Source of the DNA: Muribaculum sp.
Lineage (GTDB): Bacteria > Bacteroidota > Bacteroidia > Bacteroidales > Muribaculaceae
NCBI GenBank assembly: GCA_009775095.1
Contig: VSOZ01000005.1
Location: 116,203 to 180,202, forward strand
DNA: 64,000 nucleotides
Reading direction: 5' to 3'
The position numbers and the translations under genes are program-made. Shown one piece after another: positions 35,467 through 44,504 of the stretch (position 1 is the stretch's first letter; the number at the start of each line of letters is the position of its first letter). The notes under the pieces were generated by a model that had not been told where the DNA came from, made no database searches, and saw nothing but the letters and a program-made list of their open reading frames with translations.

Positions 35467-36044
35467 AAACTGTCGAGAGCCATCCTTTTGAACCATATCT
35501 GCCGGCCAATGCCAAAATACTGATAATGGGCACATTTCCGCCGCAACCGCAACGCTGGGCTATGGAGTTTTACTATCCCAACCGCATCAATGATTTCTGG
35601 CGCATCATGGGGCTCATATTTTTTAATAACAAAGAATATCTGTATGATACCACGGCCCGCACATTCAAGCTACCGCTTATAAAGCAATTGCTTAATGACA
35701 AAGGGATAGCTCTCAACGACACAGGGCGAAAAGTGCGCAGGCTGAAAGACAATGCATCGGACAAATATCTCGAAATTGTCGAACCGTTGCCGCTCATGGA
35801 GCTGCTTGCCCGGATACCCGACTGCCACACACTCGCCACAACAGGTGAAAAAGCAGGCGAAACACTTGCGACAATAACCGATACCATATCGCCCAAAATC
35901 GGAGCATCGGTATCGACCGTTCTGTCTGATGGCCGTAAAGTCGACATATACCGTATGCCATCCACCTCACGCGCATATCCGCTCGCAATAGAAAAGAAAG
36001 CCGTTTTTTATCGTGAGATGTTTAAAAAGACAGGAATAATTTGA
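35463..36044 (+). CDS. Uracil-DNA glycosylase superfamily protein
   Basis: This 193-residue protein has the superfamily motif GTFPPQPQ (residues 23-30, like the GxxPG water-activating loop) and a C-terminal MPSTSRAYPL segment resembling the MPS/HPSP DNA-intercalating loop. It belongs to the mismatch-specific/SMUG-like branch common in Bacteroidota. It probably removes damaged uracil-type bases from DNA. It is translationally coupled to the esterase gene upstream, although the functions look unrelated. Confidence 0.75.
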   Translation: MKTVESHPFEPYLPANAKILIMGTFPPQPQRWAMEFYYPNRINDFWRIMGLIFFNNKEYLYDTTARTFKLPLIKQLLNDKGIALNDTGRKVRRLKDNASDKYLEIVEPLPLMELLARIPDCHTLATTGEKAGETLATITDTISPKIGASVSTVLSDGRKVDIYRMPSTSRAYPLAIEKKAVFYREMFKKTGII

Positions 36045-36051
36045 AAAAAGA

Positions 36052-36082
36052 TTGTATTTACAATTTTTATTGTGTAATTTTG
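36052..36082 (+). promoter_or_regulatory. Promoter of DedA gene (TTG-N20-TAATTTTG)
   Basis: TTG at 36052-36054 and TAATTTTG at 36075-36082, spacing 20, with a ~30-base leader to the ATG at 36117. Confidence 0.6.
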
Positions 36083-36116
36083 ACACCAAACATCCATAAC
36101 AGACTATATAAGCTCT

Positions 36117-36797
36117 ATGCTTGACCTCATAACCTTGTCCATATTCGACGCCAACGAATTCTTCAATTGGTTTGTAAATCATGCCAATTATTGGTTTGTA
36201 TTTGTTTTTATGGTAATTGAAAGTTCATTCATCCCATTTCCGTCGGAACTTGTAGTACCACCGGCAGCCTACCTTGCCATGCAGCCCGACTCGACAATGA
36301 ACATTTATGCCGTAACAGTAATAGCTACCGCCGGAGCGCTCGTAGGAGCACTTGTAAACTATTATCTCGCATTATGGGTGGGAAGACCGATTGTATACCG
36401 TTTCGCCAACAGCCGTGTGGGTCATATGTTGCTTATAGATGAGGCCAAAGTTGACAAAGCGGAAAAATATTTTGACGATCACGGTGCCATATCGACATTT
36501 ATAGGACGTCTTATACCCGCGGTACGACAACTGATATCCATTCCGGCCGGCCTCGCCCGTATGCATCTCGGTAAATTTGTTATATTTACAACGCTCGGAG
36601 CACTGGTCTGGAACGGCATCCTTGCCATGCTCGGATATTTTCTTTCCACATTTGTCAATAAAGACCAGTTGCTCACAAAAGTCGAAGAATACAACGATTA
36701 TCTTACTTATGCCGGTTACGGTATAGGTGTTATATGCGTACTCTTCATACTTTATAATGCATTCAAGCCAAAACCATCAAATAATAACGCCATATAA
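36117..36797 (+). CDS. DedA family membrane protein
   Basis: This 226-residue protein has the DedA (SNARE-associated/VTT) pattern: ESSFIPFPSELVVPPAAYLA near residues 36-55, GALVGALVNYYLALWVGR, and GRLIPAVRQLISIPAGLARM with the essential-type arginines (~123-145). Four to five membrane helices are visible. DedA proteins move undecaprenyl phosphate or other lipids across the inner membrane. It has its own promoter, and rpe follows after 13 bases. Confidence 0.92.
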   Translation: MLDLITLSIFDANEFFNWFVNHANYWFVFVFMVIESSFIPFPSELVVPPAAYLAMQPDSTMNIYAVTVIATAGALVGALVNYYLALWVGRPIVYRFANSRVGHMLLIDEAKVDKAEKYFDDHGAISTFIGRLIPAVRQLISIPAGLARMHLGKFVIFTTLGALVWNGILAMLGYFLSTFVNKDQLLTKVEEYNDYLTYAGYGIGVICVLFILYNAFKPKPSNNNAI

Positions 36798-36810
36798 ACC
36801 ATTCATTGCC

Positions 36811-37455
36811 ATGCTTATAGCGCCATCTCTTTTATCGGCTGATTTCGGCAATCTTCAAAGAGAAATCGAAATGCTAAATTCATCTGAAGCCGATTATCTG
36901 CATATCGACGTGATGGACGGAGTGTTTGTGCCCAACATTACGTTCGGTTTTCCTGTCATAAAAGCCATAAACGCCATATCCACTCTACCGCTTGACGTTC
37001 ACCTGATGATCGTTGAGCCACAAAAATATGTATCACAGATACGCGATTGTGGAGCATCACTTATGACTGTGCACGTAGAAGCCTGTGTACATCTATATCG
37101 TGTGGTGCAGATGATAAGACAAGCAGGGATGAAGGTAGGTGTGGCCATAAATCCCGGTACCCCGATAGAGCATCTTGTCGACATAATAAACGACATTGAT
37201 CTGGTACTGCTCATGTCGGTAAATCCCGGCTTCGGCGGTCAGTCATTTATAAAAAATACTTTGGCCAAGCTTGTACGGCTAAAGAAGCTCATTGCGGACT
37301 CAGGCTCCAATGCCATAGTAGAGGTTGACGGCGGTATAAACGCTCATACCGGAGGTTTGCTCGCACAATACGGAGCAGACATGCTTGTCGCCGGAAGCTA
37401 TGTTTTCAATTCGCCCGATCCTCATCATGCCATCAGAGCACTTAAAGCTCTCTGA
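36811..37455 (+). CDS. rpe: Ribulose-phosphate 3-epimerase
   Basis: This 214-residue TIM-barrel protein has the family signatures APSLLSADFGNL, HIDVMDGVFVPNITFG, DVHLMIVEP, SVNPGFGGQSF and VEVDGGIN, including both catalytic aspartates. It interconverts ribulose 5-phosphate and xylulose 5-phosphate in the pentose phosphate pathway. The ATG at 36811 is chosen; the longer frame from 36727 would overlap the DedA gene by 71 bases and adds a non-family N-terminus. Confidence 0.95.
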   Translation: MLIAPSLLSADFGNLQREIEMLNSSEADYLHIDVMDGVFVPNITFGFPVIKAINAISTLPLDVHLMIVEPQKYVSQIRDCGASLMTVHVEACVHLYRVVQMIRQAGMKVGVAINPGTPIEHLVDIINDIDLVLLMSVNPGFGGQSFIKNTLAKLVRLKKLIADSGSNAIVEVDGGINAHTGGLLAQYGADMLVAGSYVFNSPDPHHAIRALKAL

Positions 37456-37530
37456 GACAACAGCTACGAAACCAAGGGTTCAGACTGTCATATCAGGTCG
37501 ACAATTTTGCATATTTTATTATGCCTGAAT

Positions 37531-37562
37531 TTTGCGTATAATTTCGGGTTATCGTAACTTTG
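37531..37562 (+). promoter_or_regulatory. Promoter of ftsK (TTTG-N20-TAACTTTG)
   Basis: TTTG at 37531-37534 and TAACTTTG at 37555-37562, spacing 20, an exact consensus match. Transcription should start near 37567. Confidence 0.7.
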
Positions 37563-37626
37563 TATCTATCATCGGCGCCATTTTACAAAAGTGTTGATGC
37601 TACACAATTATACTTATGCATATATT

Positions 37627-40281
37627 ATGAGACCCGACAATATTATCTCCGACAACTTCGACCCCGACGCCCTTGACCGAGAATATGCCCGCCGGCAGGC
37701 GGCATCAAAACCGGCGGAGGCTCCGACACCAAAAAAACCGCATAAAGCGGTAAAAAAAAGTTCTATATTAAAAGACAACTCCATAGTGCGATTTGTCACA
37801 GACCGACGTACACGCACGTTTGCAGGTATAGCATTGCTATGTTGGGCCACATATCTGCTTATAGCGGCCATATCGTACTTCACCACAGGAGCTGACGATC
37901 AAAGCGCAGTGCTTAACAATACGGTAAGCGAAATGGCCCAAAACCCGGAAAACGTACGCAACGCCGGAGGCGCTCTCGGAGCTTTCCTGTCGCAGAACTT
38001 CATATCCAACGGTCTCGGCATAGGTGCATTTGTAATAATATTTTACTTCTTCGCCCTCGCTTGGAAGCTGCTTAACAGAAAGTCAAGCATATCGTTCTGG
38101 TCGCTTACCATGAAGAGTCTTATCGTGACGATAACAGTGTCGATAGTGCTCGGGCTTGTCACCTACAGTACCGGCTCTTGGCTATATTGGGGGGGCATAC
38201 ACGGATATGAAATAAATAAATTTCTGTTGGCAAATACCGGCATACCCGGAGCCATACTCGTAAGCATACTTCTCGTGGGCCTCGTAATGGCCATATATCT
38301 AAACGAACTGCGTATAGCCTACGTCACATACCGGCGAAAAATAAACGCACACAATGCCCGTGTCGCTGCCGAGAAAGCGGCAAAGGAGGAGGAACGACGC
38401 AGAATCGAAGAGTCGCTGCGCAAGTCAGACGAACTTGTTGACAATGTCACTCCGACAGAAAAACCTGACGTGGAAGAACCAGCGTCAGAACGCCAGCTGG
38501 TATTTGACGAAGATCCGTTCACATCGATACCGGAGCCCACACAGGAGGATAATCGTCCTATATATCATGATATTCCGTCATCTATCGACCATGATACTCC
38601 TGATGAAGTACAAGACAATAATATCGCAGAACAATACGATACACCCCGACCTGCAGGCTACACACCTGAACAGGAAGAGTATACCGAACCCGAAGCGGGA
38701 GCCGACACAACCAACGAAATCGGCATCACCGTAAACGACAACAAAATTCAGGAAGCGGAAAGTGTGGAAATGAAGCCATATGACCCGACAGCCGAACTAC
38801 CCCGCTTCCACTTCCCTTCGGTAGATCTTCTTAAAGAGGTGAAACTAAAAACGGAAATAGTCGATGAAACCGAAATGGAAGAAAACAAGGAGCGCATCAT
38901 AGCCACCTTGAAGAATTATAAAATAGCCATTTCACATATAGAGGCGACTGTAGGTCCGACAGTGACGTTATATGAGATAATTCCGGCTGAAGGCGTCAGG
39001 ATATCACAGATCAAAAACCTGTCGGATGACATCGCTCTAAGTCTGCGCGCTCTTGGCGTACGCATCATAGCTCCGATACCCGGCAAAGGCACTGTAGGTA
39101 TAGAGGTCCCCAATAAGGATCCTCAGATGGTGCCCATACGTTCAGTCATAACCTCGCGCCAGTTTCAGGAGACAAAATGTATACTGCCCATGGCCATGGG
39201 AGCTGAAATATCAAAAGACATTTACATAGCCGACCTTACCGACACACCGCATCTTCTCGTAGCCGGTGCCACAGGACAAGGTAAATCGGTCGGTCTAAAT
39301 ACGATTATAACGTCTTTGCTATATAAAAAGCATCCGTCTGAACTTAAATTCGTGCTTATTGACCCGAAATCGGTCGAGTTCAATCTGTACGCAAAACTTG
39401 AGCGCCACTATCTCGCCAAACTTCCCGATGAAGAGAGCCCTATCATCACCGACCCGATGAAGGTTGTGGCCACACTTAATTCGCTATGCGTCGAGATGGA
39501 CAATCGCTTCGCATTGCTTAACAAGGCCGATGAACGCAATATAAAAGACTATAATGACAAATTCATAGCCCGCAAACTTAATCCTGAAAACGGGCATAAG
39601 TTCATGCCTTATATAGTCGTCATTGTCGACGAGTTTGCCGACCTCATAATGGTAGCGGGCAAAGAGGTCGAGCGGCCCATAGCACGACTTGCACAAAAGG
39701 CACGTGCCGCCGGCATACACCTCATACTGGCAACCCAACGACCGTCAACCGACGTCATAACGGGTATGATCAAAGCAAATTTCCCGGGTCGTATGGCCTT
39801 CCGCGTAATGCAGATGGTGGACAGCCGCACAATTCTCGACCAGCCGGGAGCCAATCAGCTTATAGGACGTGGCGACATGCTCATATCAATAAAAGGTGAG
39901 GTCAAACGCGTCCAATGTGCGTTTATAAGTACTCAGGAGGTTGCCGATATATGCCGTGACATAAACGATCAAATGGGTTACACCGAAGCATATACACTAC
40001 CCGAGTACGTACCGGAAGGTGACGGAGGCTCGGGTGGAAATACCGGATCGGTTTCTGACCGCGACCCGTTATTTGAGGAAGCGGCCCGCTTTATAATTTC
40101 ATCATCGACAGCATCCACGTCAATGTTGCAACGCCGCTACCAAATTGGTTATAACCGCGCAGGCCGACTGATGGACCAATTTGAAGCAGCCGGCATAGTA
40201 GGCCCGGCTTCGGGAGCCAAACCGCGGTCGGTACTTATGGACTCGCTTCAGCTTGACCGTTATCTTGAAATAAACGATTAA
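37627..40281 (+). CDS. ftsK: FtsK/SpoIIIE-family DNA translocase
   Basis: This 884-residue protein has four N-terminal membrane helices (within about the first 215 residues), a long acidic, low-complexity linker (~245-390), and the FtsK motor with Walker A GATGQGKSV and Walker B VVIVDEFADLI. The C-terminal winged-helix gamma domain (YNRAGRLMDQFEAAGIVG) reads KOPS-like DNA sites. It pumps chromosome ends through the division septum. The start is uncertain: GTG at 37591, ATG at 37597 and ATG at 37627 all lie after the promoter; 37627 is preferred because it drops a hydrophobic, non-family extension. LolA-like gene follows within 3 bases. Confidence 0.93.
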   Translation: MRPDNIISDNFDPDALDREYARRQAASKPAEAPTPKKPHKAVKKSSILKDNSIVRFVTDRRTRTFAGIALLCWATYLLIAAISYFTTGADDQSAVLNNTVSEMAQNPENVRNAGGALGAFLSQNFISNGLGIGAFVIIFYFFALAWKLLNRKSSISFWSLTMKSLIVTITVSIVLGLVTYSTGSWLYWGGIHGYEINKFLLANTGIPGAILVSILLVGLVMAIYLNELRIAYVTYRRKINAHNARVAAEKAAKEEERRRIEESLRKSDELVDNVTPTEKPDVEEPASERQLVFDEDPFTSIPEPTQEDNRPIYHDIPSSIDHDTPDEVQDNNIAEQYDTPRPAGYTPEQEEYTEPEAGADTTNEIGITVNDNKIQEAESVEMKPYDPTAELPRFHFPSVDLLKEVKLKTEIVDETEMEENKERIIATLKNYKIAISHIEATVGPTVTLYEIIPAEGVRISQIKNLSDDIALSLRALGVRIIAPIPGKGTVGIEVPNKDPQMVPIRSVITSRQFQETKCILPMAMGAEISKDIYIADLTDTPHLLVAGATGQGKSVGLNTIITSLLYKKHPSELKFVLIDPKSVEFNLYAKLERHYLAKLPDEESPIITDPMKVVATLNSLCVEMDNRFALLNKADERNIKDYNDKFIARKLNPENGHKFMPYIVVIVDEFADLIMVAGKEVERPIARLAQKARAAGIHLILATQRPSTDVITGMIKANFPGRMAFRVMQMVDSRTILDQPGANQLIGRGDMLISIKGEVKRVQCAFISTQEVADICRDINDQMGYTEAYTLPEYVPEGDGGSGGNTGSVSDRDPLFEEAARFIISSSTASTSMLQRRYQIGYNRAGRLMDQFEAAGIVGPASGAKPRSVLMDSLQLDRYLEIND

Positions 40282-40283
40282 TC

Positions 40284-40910
40284 ATGACCGCAATGTTAAG
40301 ACACATAATTATATTATTTGCCGTAATATCGGCCATAATACCTGCCCAAGCCAAAACGCTTACAGGCAGTCAAGTGCTTGATGAAGCCGCGAAACGCTTC
40401 AAGACCACCCGCTCTATAACGGCCACTTACGACATAAGCGACAGCCAGCAGTCATCGTCAGGCACCATCGTCATAGCCGGAGAAAAGTTTCACCTAAGCT
40501 CACCCGACCTGATGGCATGGTATGACGGCACCATACAGTGGACATTCATGCCTTCATCCAACGAGGTCAACATCGTAGAGCCGACACCTGAAGAACTGGC
40601 ACAGGTGAATCCGTTTGTCATAATAAGCTCGTTCAGAAAAGCCTACAATGCCAAAGCGCTTAAAGCACCGTCAGGCAAGTATAATGTCGAACTGACCCCC
40701 GTCAACGTCCGAGGCGCTTACGTAAAGAAAGCCACGGTGACATTTAACGCCTCGACATTCATGCCTGAAAGAATTGAACTGACTACTGACACCGGCACCA
40801 ATATGTCTATACGCATCAAGACATTAAAAACAGGCACAAACTATCCCGCCTCCACGTTTGTTTTCAACAATAAGCAGTATCCTTCAGCGGAAATCATCGA
40901 TCTCCGCTGA
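40284..40910 (+). CDS. LolA-like outer-membrane lipoprotein carrier
   Basis: This 208-residue protein has a signal peptide (~1-23, ending IPAQA) and the LolA-like half-barrel pattern (SGTIVIAGEKFHLSSPDLMA, IQWTFMPSSNEVNIVEPTPE). LolA shuttles lipoproteins across the periplasm from LolCDE. The three-base gap to ftsK shows cotranscription, and trxB follows after 37 bases. Identity as the main LolA rather than a paralogue is not certain. Confidence 0.8.
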   Translation: MTAMLRHIIILFAVISAIIPAQAKTLTGSQVLDEAAKRFKTTRSITATYDISDSQQSSSGTIVIAGEKFHLSSPDLMAWYDGTIQWTFMPSSNEVNIVEPTPEELAQVNPFVIISSFRKAYNAKALKAPSGKYNVELTPVNVRGAYVKKATVTFNASTFMPERIELTTDTGTNMSIRIKTLKTGTNYPASTFVFNNKQYPSAEIIDLR

Positions 40911-40947
40911 AGCATATCATAATATAATAACCAAAATACGATACAAC

Positions 40948-41892
40948 ATGGCTACAGAAAATACCAAATGTCTTATCATCGGCTCAGGTCCTGCCGGCTA
41001 TACGGCAGCCATATATGCATCAAGAGCCAACATATCCCCTATCCTATATGAAGGACTTCAGCCGGGCGGTCAGCTTACGACTACATCTGAAGTCGAAAAT
41101 TTCCCCGGATATCCCGAAGGTGTCATGGGAGCTCAACTGATGGAAGATTTGCGCAAACAGGCCGTACGTTTCGGTGCCGATGTACGTACTGGCATAATAA
41201 CAAAAGTCGATTTCAGCAAGCGTCCGTTCACTTTAACGTCAGATGACGGCACATTAATAACGGCAGAAACCGTAATCATAGCCACCGGAGCTTCGGCGCG
41301 ATATCTCGGACTGCCTGACGAACAACGCTTCTCGGGACTCGGTGTATCGGCATGTGCCACATGCGACGGTTTCTTCTACCGCGGCCGCACTGTAGCAGTA
41401 GTTGGCGGCGGTGATACGGCTTGTGAAGAAGCTCTGTATTTAAGCAATCTGGCCAAGAAAGTTTATCTTATAGTGCGCAAAGACTACCTGAGAGCGTCCA
41501 AAGTCATGCAGCAGCGTGTAATGGCAAAAGAAAATATAACTGTACTGTTCAATACGCAGACACGCGGACTGTTCGGTACGGAATTTCTTGAAGGAGCGCA
41601 CTTGGTCGAATTTGCCGGCACCGATAAAGAAAAAGAACTCGACATAGCTATCGACGGTTTCTTCCTTGCGATAGGTCATAAGCCTAATACCGACATATTC
41701 AAAGGACAGATCATGCTTGACGACCAAGGCTATATAGTACTTTCAGGTCACGGTCAATCAACCAGTGTGGAGGGTGTGTTTGCAGCCGGTGACGTAGCCG
41801 ATCCGCATTATCAGCAGGCTATAACAGCAGCCGGTACGGGATGCCGTGCAGCTCTTGATGCCGAACACTTCCTGATGGAGCATCAAAGCTGA
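40948..41892 (+). CDS. trxB: Thioredoxin reductase
   Basis: This 314-residue flavoprotein has the FAD motif GSGPAGYTAA (residues 13-22), the redox pair CATC at 136-139, the NADPH motif GGGDTACEEA and the C-terminal GVFAAGDVAD. It transfers electrons from NADPH to thioredoxin. The ATG at 40948 (MATENTKCLIIGSGPAGY) is chosen; the frame from 40858 overlaps the LolA-like gene. A strong bidirectional terminator follows. Confidence 0.96.
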   Translation: MATENTKCLIIGSGPAGYTAAIYASRANISPILYEGLQPGGQLTTTSEVENFPGYPEGVMGAQLMEDLRKQAVRFGADVRTGIITKVDFSKRPFTLTSDDGTLITAETVIIATGASARYLGLPDEQRFSGLGVSACATCDGFFYRGRTVAVVGGGDTACEEALYLSNLAKKVYLIVRKDYLRASKVMQQRVMAKENITVLFNTQTRGLFGTEFLEGAHLVEFAGTDKEKELDIAIDGFFLAIGHKPNTDIFKGQIMLDDQGYIVLSGHGQSTSVEGVFAAGDVADPHYQQAITAAGTGCRAALDAEHFLMEHQS

Positions 41893-41922
41893 AGAAATAA
41901 ATATAACAGAATTAGGACAACT

Positions 41923-41962
41923 AAATAGGGCGTCGAACTAAATATCAGTCGACGCCCTATTT
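41923..41962. terminator. Bidirectional Rho-independent terminator between trxB and pullulanase gene
   Basis: A perfect 14-bp stem, AAATAGGGCGTCGA with TCGACGCCCTATTT, around a 12-base loop. Both flanks give A/T-rich tails, so it can end trxB and the converging pullulanase gene. Confidence 0.92.
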
Positions 41963-42001
41963 TCCGTTATTTAAATTTTAAATATCAAGTTAAATGTATG
42001 A

Positions 42002-44023
42002 CTATTTCTCTTTTGCCAGTATCAGAGCAGAGCAAGGAGCCACTACAATATCGCCTCCTTTTACATGGCCCATGCCGTCAGCTTTCAACTGACCGTCACG
42101 GGCTATGACAAGCCATTCGCCACGCCCTACCTTTACCTTCTTAGCCTCATCACTACCATTTAGTATTACCTTGATCTCTTTCCAAGAATCACCGTTGGCA
42201 TAATCCTTCAGCGAATAGGAAATAAGATTAGGCTCCCCTTTCACATCATCAAAAACGAGATAGCGCGCAACATCCTCGGCAGTTGTCATACGAAATGCCG
42301 GATGACCTTTGCGCAAAGCTATCAGCTCGCGATAGTAATTGTAGATATCACTGTTTTCATGCTTGAGATTCCAATCGATGGCATTGATTGAGTCAGGCGA
42401 CTTATATGAATTGTGGACGCCTTTCTTGTCGCGGAATATCTCTTCGCCGGCAAATATAAACGGTGTGCCCTGCGAGGTAAATATTATTGTCTGGGCCAAC
42501 TTGTCGGCACGCTGACGCGCAGCCTTGTCTGCATCGGGCATTGATTTGGCCAGTTTGTCGGTCAACATCAGGTCATCATGACATGATACATAATTTATGA
42601 CCTGCGTAGGAGCCAACGTATATGGTTGCTTGGAGTTGTTGCCCTTCGAATAATCTACCTGCGGATGAGCCGTAGCACCGACTATTCCTATCTTGACGGT
42701 CTCCTCGTTACCGGGCTTGCCTGTAGCAAATCCACGGTCGCGGGCATCGCTGTAATGTCCCTTGACGGCATCGCGGATGTCGTCGCTGAATACAGCCACT
42801 CCCGGCATTGCGGAAACATTGTCCTTCAGCGCACGCTCGCCGACAGGAAGCGGAGAGTCACCGGCAGTCCAACCCTCACCGTAAACAAATATGTCGGGAT
42901 TCACCTCCTTTAGAGCTTTCACCACGTCATTCATGGTTGTTGTATCATGTATGGCCATAAGGTCAAAACGGAAACCGTCGATATGGTACTCCTTCGCCCA
43001 GTATTTTACGGAGTTCACGATAAAATTACGCATCTGCTCGCGCTCCGAAGCGGTCTCGTTGCCGCATCCCGAAGCGTCACTGTACGACCCGTCGGCACGG
43101 TGCCGGTAATAATATCCGGGAGCGGTAAGAGAGAAGTTTGAGTCATCATTCAACGCAGTATGGTTGTACACTACATCCATAACAACGCCTATGCCGGCGT
43201 CATGAAGAGACTTCACCATCTCTTTCATTTCTCTTATACGTGCTTCAGGATCGGCCGGATTGGTCGAATAGCTACCTTCGGGAGCATTATAGTTGACCGG
43301 ATCATATCCCCAGTTATAGCGGTTGCTCGGCAACTGAGTCTCGTCAACACTATTGAAGTCATACGACGGGAGTATATGTACATGAGTGACTCCGAGCTCT
43401 TTAAGGTGGTCTATACCGGTCTTGTCGCCCGCAGGTGATACCGTACCTTGTTCTGTAAGGGCAAGAAATTTACCTTTGTTGACAATGCCCGATGACGGAT
43501 GCACCGAAAAGTCGCGATGATGCATCTCATACAATACGGCGTCGTTTATACTATTGATAGAGGGCCCCTTGTCAGCACCCCAATCTTCGGGATCGGTAGT
43601 GGCAAAATCAATAATTGCAGCACGCTCACCGTTTGTGCCAAGAGCTTTCGCCCACACACCGGGAGTCTCGGCAAGCCACTTGCCATTGTACTTTATACTG
43701 AATGTATAGAAACATCCGTAGAGCTTCTCCGGCACCGATACACGCCATACACCTTTCTCGCCACGTGTCATGACAAGAGTGTCAACAGCCGCGCTGTTGC
43801 GGTCGGTAGGATAAATAAGAACTTTGGCATCCTGAGCCTCTGGAGACCACAATGCAAAATGCGTTCCCTTGGCATCAACCACCAATTCAAGATCATCACC
43901 ATCATAGGTTTCAAACGCGCTGTAAGCCGCATCACTGCCCGCAGCCTGCAACCGCTCGGCACCACAGGTTACGGCGGTCACGGCTAAAGCGCTTGCGCAT
44001 AGCTTCATTAGATTTAAATTCAT
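42002..44023 (-). CDS. Secreted type I pullulanase (GH13)
   Basis: This ~673-residue protein has an N-terminal signal peptide, a CBM48-like domain (about residues 45-130), and a GH13 catalytic barrel. Regions visible are DVVYNHT (I), DGFRFDLMA with the nucleophile Asp (II), VYGEGW with the acid/base Glu (III) and NYVSCHDD (IV); the YNWGYDPVNYNAPEGSYS motif is typical of pullulanases. It cuts alpha-1,6 links in pullulan and branched starch. The start MNLNLMKLCASALAVT at 44023 is preferred to the longer frame at 44077. Cys-containing VTAVTCGAE could be a weak lipobox. Confidence 0.92.
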   Translation of the reverse strand: MNLNLMKLCASALAVTAVTCGAERLQAAGSDAAYSAFETYDGDDLELVVDAKGTHFALWSPEAQDAKVLIYPTDRNSAAVDTLVMTRGEKGVWRVSVPEKLYGCFYTFSIKYNGKWLAETPGVWAKALGTNGERAAIIDFATTDPEDWGADKGPSINSINDAVLYEMHHRDFSVHPSSGIVNKGKFLALTEQGTVSPAGDKTGIDHLKELGVTHVHILPSYDFNSVDETQLPSNRYNWGYDPVNYNAPEGSYSTNPADPEARIREMKEMVKSLHDAGIGVVMDVVYNHTALNDDSNFSLTAPGYYYRHRADGSYSDASGCGNETASEREQMRNFIVNSVKYWAKEYHIDGFRFDLMAIHDTTTMNDVVKALKEVNPDIFVYGEGWTAGDSPLPVGERALKDNVSAMPGVAVFSDDIRDAVKGHYSDARDRGFATGKPGNEETVKIGIVGATAHPQVDYSKGNNSKQPYTLAPTQVINYVSCHDDLMLTDKLAKSMPDADKAARQRADKLAQTIIFTSQGTPFIFAGEEIFRDKKGVHNSYKSPDSINAIDWNLKHENSDIYNYYRELIALRKGHPAFRMTTAEDVARYLVFDDVKGEPNLISYSLKDYANGDSWKEIKVILNGSDEAKKVKVGRGEWLVIARDGQLKADGMGHVKGGDIVVAPCSALILAKEK

Positions 44024-44119
44024 TTTCTGTAAAATTAATAAATATGCTATCAGACAACTTCTTAAAAAAGTATTCAATATTAAACCGGCATATAATAATA
44101 TCGGACAATAACGGCAATG

Positions 44120-44428
44120 TCAACGCACGACAATCTTCTTTGCCCACTCGCTGCACTTGACGATATAGTATCCTTGCGGCAACTCCACAGTCACATTTTC
44201 GGCCACTTCAACCGACTTAATAACCTGACCGGTTATCGAATAGATATAAAAGCGCCGGGCCACTCCGTCACGTACGGTTATTTCTATGCCGTTTGGCACG
44301 GCTTTCAACAACGGAGTACGATTAATGGAAGACATCGATTCGCCATCGCTTATCTGTGAATATACAACCTCGGGGGCGTAAACGACCGAGGCCATAATCA
44401 ATGCGATGATAAAAATGAATCGTTTCAT
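44120..44428 (-). CDS. Small secreted protein resembling a stand-alone T9SS sorting tail
   Basis: This 102-residue protein has a signal peptide (MKRFIFIIALIMASVVYA) and a C-terminal ~60 residues with the Por-secretion-tail pattern: GIEITVRDGVARRFYIYSIT, GQVIKSVEVAENV, LPQGYYIVKCSEWAKKIVVR. Normally this beta-sandwich is the last domain of large type IX-secreted proteins; here it is nearly the whole protein. The ATG at 44428 is chosen over the frame at 44461. It has its own promoter, TTG-N20-TAAATTTG. It could be a secretion-related factor or a gene remnant. Confidence 0.75.
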   Translation of the reverse strand: MKRFIFIIALIMASVVYAPEVVYSQISDGESMSSINRTPLLKAVPNGIEITVRDGVARRFYIYSITGQVIKSVEVAENVTVELPQGYYIVKCSEWAKKIVVR

Positions 44429-44464
44429 TCCCGTTCTCTTCCGACAATTAAATGATGCCAATTA

Positions 44465-44495
44465 CAAATTTAGCTTTTTTATTTGTAATTCGCAA
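44465..44495 (-). promoter_or_regulatory. Promoter of small sorting-tail-like gene (TTG-N20-TAAATTTG)
   Basis: On the minus strand TTG (44495-44493), 20 bases, then TAAATTTG (44472-44465), giving a leader of about 35 bases to the ATG at 44428. Confidence 0.6.
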
Positions 44496-44504
44496 CAAAT
44501 CAAT

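Noticed and set aside
36727..36810. Upstream extension of Rpe
   Set aside because: It overlaps the DedA gene and adds a non-family N-terminus; the ATG at 36811 starts the conserved APSLLSADF region.
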